DNA from: Leucobacter triazinivorans | Lineage (GTDB): Bacteria > Actinomycetota > Actinomycetes > Actinomycetales > Microbacteriaceae | Direction of reading: 5' to 3' | NCBI RefSeq assembly: GCF_004208635.1 | Contig: NZ_CP035806.1 | Coordinates: 2,914,001-2,978,000, forward strand | DNA: 64,000 bases | Shown: piece by piece, positions 1-7,292 of the stretch | How the letters are laid out: each line of letters opens with the position of its first letter | Position numbering within the stretch: the stretch's first letter is position 1 | Translations under genes and position numbers: made by a program | The notes under the pieces: model-generated | What the model was told of the DNA's origin: nothing | Database searches by the model: none | The model's input: the letters and a program-made list of their open reading frames with translations, nothing else

Positions 1-806
1 AGATGGTCGGCGAACACCGCCTCGTGGAGTTCGGAGAGAGCGACCGTCGCAGCATGGAGGGGTCGCCCGTCGAGAGAGCGCCACTTCCCATCGTGGACGG
101 TCTGCACCTTGTTCGAGATCACCACATGCGTATGCAGATGCGGATCACCAGCCCGCGAATCGTAATGATCGAACGCGGTCGCGATCACGCCAGAGACATC
201 GTCTTGCGCAACCGCCCCATTGCGTCCTGCGGCACCGACACGGGTTGCAGCAACCTCGCGTTCGATGAACGCAACCATCTCCGCAACCGCCGCATGATGC
301 GCCTCCGCAATCAGTGATTGCGTACCCGCGTCAGACACCGCCCACAGCACCGACGCGGACTTCGGAATCGAGAACGTGAAGTCGAACCCTGCAACCGCCT
401 TCCGGGCGCCGCGTGCACTCTCCTCCGCCTCTATTGCGGCGACCGCCTGGGCGCGCTCTGTCACTGGAAGGCCTGCGTCGAGCCTCGCGGTGCGGCGCTC
501 GATCCGCTCAGTGACGGTCGGATACTTCCGGTACGCGCTCCCCAGTGCCCGGTCGGTCACCGGGTCACGCCCCAGCCCGATCAGGCGTTGAAGCTGTTGC
601 TCCGAGACCTGATCGCCGACGGCGATTGCACCACCTCCGAGCGCGGAGACCGCTGACCCTATCCAACGGCCCGGCGGGGTTCCTTCTTCGGTGTAGTACC
701 TCGTCAGCGGGCTGGAAAGTACGCGGTCGCCGTCGCCTGACGCGACGGTGCGCAGGAGGTACTTGTAGCCGTCGCCGGCGGACATCACCCGCATCGAAAC
801 CGTCAC
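1..806 (-). CDS. MobF (TrwC-type) conjugative relaxase, N-terminal part
   Basis: The first 268 codons of a relaxase that runs off the left edge. The frame is open on the minus strand from GTG at 806, preceded by AGGTGG. It reads VTVSMRVMSAGDGYKYLL, then a tyrosine pair in RYYTEEGTPPGRW near residue 37, and the three-histidine metal motif HLHTH at about residues 223-227 followed by VVISNKVQT. These are hallmarks of MobF relaxases, which nick oriT, stay bound to the 5' end through a tyrosine and lead the strand into the recipient; a C-terminal helicase domain is usual but lies outside. An in-frame ATG at 794 is the alternative start. Open frames on the plus strand here are shadows. Confidence 0.93.
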   Translation of the reverse strand, partial: MTVSMRVMSAGDGYKYLLRTVASGDGDRVLSSPLTRYYTEEGTPPGRWIGSAVSALGGGAIAVGDQVSEQQLQRLIGLGRDPVTDRALGSAYRKYPTVTERIERRTARLDAGLPVTERAQAVAAIEAEESARGARKAVAGFDFTFSIPKSASVLWAVSDAGTQSLIAEAHHAAVAEMVAFIEREVAATRVGAAGRNGAVAQDDVSGVIATAFDHYDSRAGDPHLHTHVVISNKVQTVHDGKWRSLDGRPLHAATVALSELHEAVFADH

Positions 807-821
807 CAGCAGCCACCTATC

Positions 822-874
822 CTCACCCCGAAGGTGAGCCCCACAGCCCGCGGCTCTGTGACTTCTGAGGTCAC
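822..874. other. Two inverted repeats upstream of the relaxase (oriT candidate)
   Basis: Directly upstream of the relaxase start are CTCACC / GGTGAG (822-827 and 833-838, 5-base loop) and GTGAC / GTCAC (858-862 and 870-874, 7-base loop). MobF origins of transfer usually lie next to the relaxase gene and carry such hairpins beside the nick. The nick site itself cannot be recognised. The rest of 807-1089 shows no convincing gene. Confidence 0.35.
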
Positions 875-1019
875 TTTCGGACGGTGGCGCTCCTCGCTTG
901 CAAGACGCGTGACAATCCATTGAAGCGAACCGCGAAGGGGTGAGAAGTGGGCCAGCCGTTGATGGCTGCCGCGCGAGCTGGGCGGGGGCTTGTTGAGCCG
1001 GTGGCAGTGGGCGAGTTCG

Positions 1020-1027
1020 TGCACCTG
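1020..1027 (+). promoter_or_regulatory. TGCACCTG leader motif, copy 1
   Basis: TGCACCTG followed by GTTGGTGACC, about 63 bases before the methyltransferase GTG at 1090. Copies of this motif precede many transcription units of the element at similar distance; its function is unknown. Confidence 0.45.
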
Positions 1028-1239
1028 GTTGGTGACCAGCTCGGCGCCGCAGCACGGCTCCGGGGATCACCGTTCCAGGAGGTTCGCCCGTGGCAGACCA
1101 GTCTTTCACCCATCCGGCCGCGCCATTGCGTATCGGATCGTTGTTCTCCGGCTACGGCGGACTGGACCTCGCCGTCGAGGAGGTCTTCGACGCTCAAACG
1201 ATCGGGTCTGATGTCGGTTATGTTGACTCGGGTTTCTCT

Positions 1240-2121
1240 TCACGCCGCGAGTGCGACGCTGCCTACATTAACAACTTCAAACTCCACTGGGGTAAGTCTC
1301 CCTAGCCTGCGCTGGCGACGCTTCCGGTGATACTTCCCCTCAACCCAAGAAACAATCGCCAAACGAAGCTCTTCCCGGGTCTCCCACACCTTCCGATCTA
1401 GAACATTCTTCTGCAAAAGCGAGAAGAAACTTTCCATCGCCGCGTTATCCCCAGCAGCACCCACGCGCCCCATCGAGCCCTGCAACTGGTGCCGACGTAA
1501 CGCCGATTGGAAGCTCTGGGAACGAAATTGACCGCCTCTGTCTGAGTGCACCACCGTCCCGACCGGACGACCGCGCTGCATGACCGCGTTCTCAAGCGCC
1601 CCCACCGCAAGCGATGCCTGCATGCGTGGCCCGATTGAGTAGCCGACGACTTTGTTAGACCAGACGTCTTTCACCGCGCACATGTACAGGCGACCCTCGT
1701 TCGTCCATTGCTCTGTAATGTCGGTCAACCACAACCGGTTCGGGCCCTGGGCGGTGAACTGGCGCTCGACGAGATCGTCACCCACCGGAGCACCAGCACG
1801 ACTGGCACGGCCCTTCCGCTTCGTGATCACTGATCGAATGCCTGCCTGTTTGCACAGCCGCCACACACGCCGTTCAGTGACGGCATAGCCGAGGCCCTGC
1901 ATCTCGTCAGCGAGGAACCGGTACCCAAACTCGGGATCTTCAGCATGAAGCGTACGCAGCACCCCGATGAGATGCCGATCATCAGCTTCGCGTTTCGAAA
2001 CTGGCTGCTTTACCCACTGGTAGTACGCCTGTTTCGAAAACCCGAGTACCCGACACGCCACCACGACAGGCACCCGGATCGGGGCGTCCTTCGCGGCCAG
2101 TTCTTGGACGAGCGGGAACAC
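1240..2121 (-). CDS. IS3-family transposase OrfB (DDE integrase)
   Basis: A 293-residue catalytic subunit. It has a helical HTH_21-type N-terminus (ACRVLGFSKQAYYQW) and an rve integrase core with the DDE triad visible as WLTDITEQW, VVHSDRGGQF and NAAMESFFSLLQKNVL. The GTG at 2121 overlaps the OrfA TAG stop (TAGTG). The A-run in CCA AAA TAG could allow the -1 slip typical of IS3 elements, giving an OrfAB fusion. The frame is intact, so the copy may be active. Confidence 0.92.
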   Translation of the reverse strand: MFPLVQELAAKDAPIRVPVVVACRVLGFSKQAYYQWVKQPVSKREADDRHLIGVLRTLHAEDPEFGYRFLADEMQGLGYAVTERRVWRLCKQAGIRSVITKRKGRASRAGAPVGDDLVERQFTAQGPNRLWLTDITEQWTNEGRLYMCAVKDVWSNKVVGYSIGPRMQASLAVGALENAVMQRGRPVGTVVHSDRGGQFRSQSFQSALRRHQLQGSMGRVGAAGDNAAMESFFSLLQKNVLDRKVWETREELRLAIVSWVEGKYHRKRRQRRLGRLTPVEFEVVNVGSVALAA

Positions 2122-2414
2122 TATTTTGGGGGCGTGATATGAATCTGCGACAAATACGCTGCTGCCCGCCTAAGCACTTCGTTCTCCTGCTCGAGGAGCC
2201 TATTGCGGCGTATCAACTCACGAATCTGCGCATCCTCCGCCGCGGTCACGTCTTTCGTCACGGGTAGGCCAGCATCACGCCGTTCAGCATCAGCCACCCA
2301 TTTCGACAGCGCCGACTTTGAGACTCCAAGATCTCGTCCGACTTCTCGTTGTGTCGCACCCTGCCGCACTAACGCGACCGCGTCTTTTTTGAACTCCTCC
2401 GAGTATTTCGCCAT
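2121..2414 (-). CDS. IS3-family transposase OrfA (HTH subunit)
   Basis: 97 residues starting MAKYSEEFKKDAVALV. A helix-turn-helix (REVGRDLGVSKSALSKWV) is followed by a leucine-zipper-like C-terminus (IRELIRRNRLLEQENEVLRRA). It recognises the IS ends and partners OrfB. The frame is open upstream to 2456, but the ATG at 2414 fits the family start. Confidence 0.9.
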   Translation of the reverse strand: MAKYSEEFKKDAVALVRQGATQREVGRDLGVSKSALSKWVADAERRDAGLPVTKDVTAAEDAQIRELIRRNRLLEQENEVLRRAAAYLSQIHITPPK

Positions 2415-2798
2415 GGTTCTATCCTCCCAGCCAGCACGTTCAGAACTGGCGGACAAGAGTCAACCAAACCGACATCAGACCCTCTGGTTCTCCGAGATCA
2501 ACGAACCCGTCGCCCGCGTCTTCTCACACCACTGGCCAGACGCCCCAAACCTCGGTGACATCACGACCATCGAATGGAGCACCGTGCCACCGGTGGACAT
2601 CCTCTGCGGCGGGTTCCCCTGTCAGGACGTGTCCACGGTCGGGAAGATGGCCGGCTTGAAACCCGGCACCCGCTCCGGCCTCTGGGCACACATGGCGACA
2701 GCGATCGACGCGCTGCAACCCGACTGGGTTGTCATCGAAAACGTCCGCGGTCTGCTCTCCGCCCCCCGCGCTCCGCGCAAACCTCGAAGGAGATAACA

Positions 2799-3236
2799 AT
2801 GAGCAAAGCAACCCCGGAGACGCAACCCTCGACAGTGCAACCCCTCGCTGTGTGGAACCCGACCCGTGGGATCTGGGAGAAGCCGCAACTCGACCTCTTC
2901 GGGCAGCAGGAGCAGTTCTGGGAGACCTGGCCGACCTCCGGTATGACGCGCAATGGATCGGTCTACGCGCTTCCGCCATCGGCGCACCGCACCCCAGGTA
3001 CCGCGTGTTCATCCTCGCCCGCCGCGCTCTTCCGAACCCCGCTGGCATCGGATGCCTCCCGCGGCGGGGAGAGCCTGCAACAGGTGGAAGCACGACGCGG
3101 CACGATCGCGCTGAGCCATCAGATCATCGACCTCGCACTCCACGGCCCGAACGGATACCCGCGCAAAGAGCCCGAGTACCTGTGGTCGCTAATCGGGCAG
3201 CTCTTCGACGCTGGGGAAGATACGCCGAAGTCGTGA
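2799..3236 (+). CDS. Small ORF overlapping the methyltransferase 3' half in another frame
   Basis: A 145-residue ORF with a near-perfect ribosome binding site (AAGGAGATAACA before ATG). It reads MSKATPETQPSTVQPLAV, then WNPTRGIWEKPQLDLFG, ETWPTSGMTRNGSVYALPP, and a segment with repeated short hydrophobic/Pro patches. The tryptophan- and proline-rich string resembles proteins I associate with genes accompanying actinobacterial and phage cytosine methyltransferases; function unknown. The same bases, read one frame away, encode the conserved methyltransferase segment up to HPRYRVFILA. I infer genuine dual coding rather than a shadow, because both frames look like conserved protein and this one has its own SD. 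Confidence 0.6.
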   Translation: MSKATPETQPSTVQPLAVWNPTRGIWEKPQLDLFGQQEQFWETWPTSGMTRNGSVYALPPSAHRTPGTACSSSPAALFRTPLASDASRGGESLQQVEARRGTIALSHQIIDLALHGPNGYPRKEPEYLWSLIGQLFDAGEDTPKS

Positions 3237-3477
3237 CTCGGTGGGAGCAGATCACTGGCAGGGCTGCTCCGTCCCCCTCTCTATCGAGCGACGAGACAGA
3301 CCCACGCCCCGCACCGGAGTTCGTCGAGTGGCTGATGGGCCTCCCTCTCGGCTGGGTCACATCGGAGCGCAACCGCCTGTCCGTGAATCAGCAACTCACT
3401 GCGCTTGGAAATGGTGTACTCCCTCGCCAAGCCGTAGCAGCAATCATCACTCTCCTGCGCCTATCGGACATCTATCA

Positions 3478-4584
3478 TCACGGTTCGAATGATGCTTCGT
3501 AATGTGTAAGCCAATCCTTTTGTTCGATCATGGTGGGGTGGGGGTCACTGTAGACATGGTCGAACATTTCAGCAGGGCGAGGATCCGGCAGACTGAGAAC
3601 TCGTTGGCGGACATCGATGGCGTGCGTGTTGTTGTCTACGTCGATCTGGTCGAACATGTCGTCAGTTATGCCGCGGTATTGGAGGTGCGCGCGTAGTCGC
3701 GGGATGGGGTCCAGTTTCTGCCAGTGCTCGTATTCTTCTGCGCTGCGGTACTTGGTGGGGTCGTCGGAGGAGGTGTGGGGACCGAGCCGGTAGGTGACCG
3801 CTTCGATGAGTGCCGGGCCGGCACCGTTGCGCACCTGGTTCATGACGTGTTTGGTGACGGTGTAGCTTGCGATCACGTCGTTGCCGTCGATGCGGTATCC
3901 GGGGATCCCGAACCCTTCTGCACGGTTGGCGTAGGACACGGCAGTTTGCGTCGCCACAGGGGTGGAGATCGCGTACTGGTTGTTCTGCACGAAGAACAGG
4001 ACCGGCACGTTGTAGGTGCGGGCGAAGATCAGCGCTTCGCTGGCGTCTCCTTCGGACATGGCACCGTCACCGATGTAGACGATCACGGCTTCTTCGCCCT
4101 CGGGCTTCCGTCCGGCCTGCTGGTCGAGGCTGATACCCATCGCGTACCCTGTGGCGTGGAGAGCTTGGGCGGCGAGCACGATGGTGTAGAGCCGGAACCG
4201 GGTCTGTTCGGGGTCCCAGCCGCTGAAGGTGTTGCCGCGGAGCACGGCGAGGATGTCGACGAAGTCGATGCCGCGCGCGAGCGCGACGCCATGTTCCCGG
4301 TAAGAAGGGAAGACCGTATCGAGGGGGCTCAGTGCGTGTGCGGATCCGGTTTGCGCGGCTTCTTGACCGTAGGAGGGGATCCACAGTGCGAGCTCACCTT
4401 GTCGTTGGAGTGCGGTGGATGCGTCGTCGAGCCGACGGGTGAGGGTCATCTCCCGGTAGAACCGTAGGAGGTCGTCGGTGCTGAGCGTCTCGGCGTCTGT
4501 CGCATACGGTTCCGCGACCGCCTTTGGCTGGTATAGCCCTTGCGGGGTGAGGAACTGGATCGGTGCAGGGTCGTGCTCGTTCAT
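3478..4584 (-). CDS. 2-oxoacid dehydrogenase E1 component, alpha subunit
   Basis: 368 residues, the usual length of a separate E1-alpha chain of pyruvate or branched-chain 2-oxoacid dehydrogenase. The thiamine-diphosphate motif is clear: GDGAMSEGDASEALIFA followed by the closing NN in VPVLFFVQNNQYAIS. IPSYGQEAAQTGSAHAL and FPSYREHG are also typical, as is the phosphorylation-loop-like YRLGPHTSSDDPTKYRS. It should decarboxylate a 2-oxoacid and acylate the lipoyl arm of E2, but no E1-beta, E2 or E3 gene is near, so any partner must be encoded elsewhere. Its ATG overlaps the end of the glycosyltransferase gene (translational coupling). The 3' end overlaps the methyltransferase remnant convergently. 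Confidence 0.88.
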   Translation of the reverse strand: MNEHDPAPIQFLTPQGLYQPKAVAEPYATDAETLSTDDLLRFYREMTLTRRLDDASTALQRQGELALWIPSYGQEAAQTGSAHALSPLDTVFPSYREHGVALARGIDFVDILAVLRGNTFSGWDPEQTRFRLYTIVLAAQALHATGYAMGISLDQQAGRKPEGEEAVIVYIGDGAMSEGDASEALIFARTYNVPVLFFVQNNQYAISTPVATQTAVSYANRAEGFGIPGYRIDGNDVIASYTVTKHVMNQVRNGAGPALIEAVTYRLGPHTSSDDPTKYRSAEEYEHWQKLDPIPRLRAHLQYRGITDDMFDQIDVDNNTHAIDVRQRVLSLPDPRPAEMFDHVYSDPHPTMIEQKDWLTHYEASFEP

Positions 4585-5777
4585 GCCACAGGGGTCCAGG
4601 TTTGGCGGTAGAGCTGTTCATACTGCGCGGTAACGGTGAGAGCGTCGTGGGTGCGGGCGGTCGCGAGGGCGGCCTCGCTCATCCGCATGTACTTTTCGGG
4701 TTCGAGGTGCAGGATGCGTTCGATGCTGTCTGCGAACTCGCGAGCGTTTCGTGGGTGTACGAGGTATCCCTCGCGCCCGGAGGTGACGAGATGTGGGAGG
4801 GCCATTGCGTCAGCGAGGATGACGGGGGTTCCCGAGGCCATAGCTTCGAGGGTCGCGATGGATTGCAGTTCGGCGGTGGACGGCATGACAAACACGGTTG
4901 CCCGGCGGTGTATGTCGGTGAGTTGATCATCACCGACGTAACCGTGGAAGGTGACCCTATCTGTGATGCCGAGGGCTTGTGCGTGTTCTTGGAGGCGGGA
5001 GCGTTCTGAACCGCTACCAACGATGTCCAGGTGTGCGTGGAACTCTGCCGAGATGAAGTTGAACGCGGTCAGGAGTGTGGCGAGGTTCTTTTCTGGGTCG
5101 AGACGACCGACAAACAGCACCCGGTTCTCGACGGGTCGTGTCTGCTTCGGGGTGAAGCGGTCGACATCGATACCGCAGGAGACGGGGATCACGTCGAGGA
5201 GTGATGTCTGTGCTTCGAGGTATCTCGCGGCGATCGCGGTGGGGCTGGTGACGATGTCTGCTTTGGAGTAGACCTTCGAGGCGAGGTTCCACCCGTATCT
5301 GGTCAGTCGGGGGTGGAAGCGTTCGGGGAGGCCACTGAATTCGACGATGTTGTCGGGCATGACGTGGTTAGTGGCTACGATGGGCACCCCGAGTTTGTGA
5401 GCTTCGTAGGCAAGGCCCCGGCCGATGTCGATGAAGGACTGTATGTGCACTACCGCAGGTGCGACATTCAGGAGAATCTGGCGGGCCTGGGTCCGCACCT
5501 CCCAGGGCGGAGTGACGCGCAGCCAGTCGTGGAGCGGCCATTTCACACTCCGGAGCCGGTGCACGGTGATCCATTGCCCGTCGAATACTTCCGTCCGAGA
5601 GAGGGACCGCGTGTTCGTGGCGGGGGCGACGATGTGCACATCGTGGCCGCGGCGGGCGAGGCGTACCGCATGGTCTTGAGTGAACCGAGCGGCCCCGTTG
5701 ATATCGGGGAAGAACGTGTCTGCGCCGATCAGGATGGTCGCTCGGGTGTCGGTGAAGGGACCAGTCTTAGGCGGCAT
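4581..5777 (-). CDS. GT4-family glycosyltransferase
   Basis: 398 residues from ATG at 5777, which overlaps the patatin gene end by 11 bases; the frame is open to 5882 but those codons lie inside the patatin gene. It has a two-lobed GT-B architecture. The N-terminal lobe starts ILIGADTFFPDINGAARFTQ with HDVHIVAP. The C-terminal lobe has VLFVGRLDPEKNLATLL, the nucleotide-sugar site around FVMPSTAELQSIATLEAMA (the E-x7-E type motif) and GTPVILAD. It resembles the mannosyl/glycosyltransferases of lipid glycosylation (PimB/MgtA-like). The acceptor is unknown. Co-transcription with a patatin lipase and an MMPL-linked regulator suggests a membrane lipid role. Confidence 0.85.
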   Translation of the reverse strand: MPPKTGPFTDTRATILIGADTFFPDINGAARFTQDHAVRLARRGHDVHIVAPATNTRSLSRTEVFDGQWITVHRLRSVKWPLHDWLRVTPPWEVRTQARQILLNVAPAVVHIQSFIDIGRGLAYEAHKLGVPIVATNHVMPDNIVEFSGLPERFHPRLTRYGWNLASKVYSKADIVTSPTAIAARYLEAQTSLLDVIPVSCGIDVDRFTPKQTRPVENRVLFVGRLDPEKNLATLLTAFNFISAEFHAHLDIVGSGSERSRLQEHAQALGITDRVTFHGYVGDDQLTDIHRRATVFVMPSTAELQSIATLEAMASGTPVILADAMALPHLVTSGREGYLVHPRNAREFADSIERILHLEPEKYMRMSEAALATARTHDALTVTAQYEQLYRQTWTPVA

Positions 5778-6543
5778 GGCGTTGTGTGACCCTCCAATCC
5801 TGGAGCGCATCGTGCGCGGCACGATATCCAGCGTCGATGATGCGCGGTACATCGTTTCTCGACCACTGCGAGAGGCCGGCAAGGTCTGGGCGGATCACGA
5901 GCACATCGGAGCGAGTCTCCAGTTCCGCGATCGCGTCCGCGGAGCGGACGACGGGCACGTACTCCCACTCCGGTCTCAACCGGACTGCGATCGTGAACGT
6001 CGCGCCGAGATGCTGTGCTGCTTCGATGGGCAGATTTGCGGCGAGACCGCCGTCGACCAGCAGCCTGTCGCCGATCACGATGGGTGAGAAGACTCCGGGC
6101 ACGGCGATGCTCGCCCGCAGCGCGGGTCCGAGGCGGCCCCAATCGAGGATCACTCCTTGCCTGGTGCGGAGGTCGGTGGCGACCGCGGCGAACCGGCGTG
6201 GCATGTCCTCGATCAACGGTTCCCCGCCAAGCCGGTCGATCGTATCCAGCAGAGCAGCGCTGTCGAGGAGGCCGAAGCGTGGGCTGGGGCGGAGGCGTCC
6301 GAACACGGACCAGTCTGCATCCCTTACGTTCTGATCGATCTTCGCCAGCGGAAGACCCGCGGCGTATGCGGCACCGACGAGTGCGCCGGCGCTGGTTCCA
6401 GCGATGACTTTCAGGTGAATGCCGTGTTCATGCACCGCGCGCAACACACCGACATGCGCAGCCCCCAGCGCACCGCCACCACCGAGCGCAAGTCCCACGA
6501 TCGGCCGCACAGAGCCGGGCTCGTCCCTTACGGATCGCATCAC
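5767..6543 (-). CDS. Patatin-like phospholipase
   Basis: 258 residues, the usual size of bacterial RssA-like patatins. The Ser-Asp dyad enzyme is complete: oxyanion loop GGGGALG at 21-27, nucleophile Ser51 in GTSAG, and Asp164 in VDGGLAANLP. No signal peptide is evident, so it is probably cytosolic and would hydrolyse lipid acyl esters. It lies 27 bases downstream of the TetR gene in the same direction and overlaps the glycosyltransferase gene, so the group reads as an operon. Confidence 0.87.
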   Translation of the reverse strand: MMRSVRDEPGSVRPIVGLALGGGGALGAAHVGVLRAVHEHGIHLKVIAGTSAGALVGAAYAAGLPLAKIDQNVRDADWSVFGRLRPSPRFGLLDSAALLDTIDRLGGEPLIEDMPRRFAAVATDLRTRQGVILDWGRLGPALRASIAVPGVFSPIVIGDRLLVDGGLAANLPIEAAQHLGATFTIAVRLRPEWEYVPVVRSADAIAELETRSDVLVIRPDLAGLSQWSRNDVPRIIDAGYRAAHDALQDWRVTQRHAA

Positions 6544-6570
6544 ATCATCCTTCTTCTAGGGTTCATGGGG

Positions 6571-7146
6571 TCAGATGGCGGGCAGCCGGTGGGCCTGGGC
6601 GGGGTTCAGACTGTCCAGTAGCAGGCTGAGGTAACGGCGACGGTGCGGACCCACGGGGATGGACCCGAATCCGGCGGCGATCATCGTCATCAGGTTCGGG
6701 ATGTCCTCCGGGGTAATATCTGCCCGCAATGTCCCTACTGCCTGTGCGCGCCGCACGGCCTGCTCGTTCGCATCCGTGTTGCGGCTCATCAGCTCACGGG
6801 TCGCTTCGGCCAGGTTTGCGAGCGAGCGCACGAGGCCCCGTTCGCGGTCAAGCACAGCCAGAAGACGTTCCCCGAGTTCGAGGAGCACATCGCGGGGCGC
6901 GTCCGTCTTCTCGAACTCATCGAAGATCGGCTGCACCTCGGCCGCGAACACCTCGTCGTAGACCGCGAGGGCAAGCGCTTCCCGGTTCGGGAAATGCCGG
7001 TACAGGGTCGCGATCCCCACCCCGGCCTCTTTCGCGATCCGATTCAAGGTGCCTGATCCGTCGCCTAGGGAGAACACCCGCCGCGCGGCGCCGAGAATCT
7101 TCGACATGCTCGCCGCCGCATCCACCCGTATAACACCCGCATTCAT
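6571..7146 (-). CDS. TetR-family transcriptional regulator of the MMPL locus
   Basis: 191 residues. The N-terminal HTH is GSGTLNRIAKEAGVGIATLYRHFPNREALALAV, canonical for TetR, followed by an all-helical ligand domain. It is divergent from the MMPL exporter. Two palindromes in the 146-base intergenic region are probable operators, so it most likely represses both itself (with the patatin operon) and the exporter until an inducer binds. Confidence 0.9.
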   Translation of the reverse strand: MNAGVIRVDAAASMSKILGAARRVFSLGDGSGTLNRIAKEAGVGIATLYRHFPNREALALAVYDEVFAAEVQPIFDEFEKTDAPRDVLLELGERLLAVLDRERGLVRSLANLAEATRELMSRNTDANEQAVRRAQAVGTLRADITPEDIPNLMTMIAAGFGSIPVGPHRRRYLSLLLDSLNPAQAHRLPAI

Positions 7147-7184
7147 CGTCCGCTCCTCCCGTGTCAGTTTGACAACCTCGCAAT

Positions 7185-7225
7185 GTGATACCAGACTATC
7201 ACAAGTGATAGCTCACTATCACTTG
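7185..7225. promoter_or_regulatory. Twin palindromic operators between tetR and mmpL
   Basis: GTGATA-ccagac-TATCAC (7185-7202) abuts the perfect 10-bp inverted repeat CAAGTGATAG-ctca-CTATCACTTG (7202-7225). The shared half-site GTGATA and the position between divergent genes make this the likely TetR binding region. Confidence 0.75.
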
Positions 7226-7292
7226 TTCGCGTTGAGGCGGCGTGCGCGGTCCTCACGGGCCACGCGTGCCCGGAAAGAGAAGAGGATGTCGG

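Larger units (their letters stand above)
1204..2483 (-). mobile_element. IS3-family insertion sequence, about 1280 bp
   Basis: The terminal inverted repeats are about 26 bp: GGGTCTGATGTCGGTT at 1204-1219, then two variable bases and GTTGACTC, with the mirror copy ending at 2483. The two ends differ at two positions. Two overlapping transposase frames lie on the minus strand. The element sits inside the methyltransferase gene in antisense. Only a TC doublet is duplicated at the flanks (1202-1203 and 2484-2485), so the exact ends are uncertain by a base or two. Confidence 0.9.
1090..3502 (+). pseudogene. DNA (cytosine-5) methyltransferase, broken by IS3 and a frameshift
   Basis: The start is GTG at 1090 with CCAGGAGG upstream. 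The first piece reads MADQSFTHPAAPLRIG then SLFSGYGGLDLAVEEVF (motif I, AdoMet binding) and stops at the insertion sequence. It resumes after 2484 as LWFSEINEPVARVF, then GGFPCQDVSTVGKMAGL with the catalytic Cys of motif IV, and ENVRGLL (motif VI). At the six-C run 2762-2767 the frame shifts by one. The rest, including GDLADLRYDAQWIGLRAS, HPRYRVFILA, FVEWLMGLPLGW and GNGVLPRQAV (motif X), continues in the next frame to 3502. Removing the element and one C would restore a continuous gene. Such methyltransferases on mobile elements protect incoming DNA; no partner nuclease is seen. As sequenced it should be inactive. Confidence 0.88.

Noticed and set aside
3-1024. Several plus- and minus-strand frames at the left edge
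   Set aside because: They are shadows of the leftward relaxase frame or lie in the hairpin region without SD or recognisable sequence.
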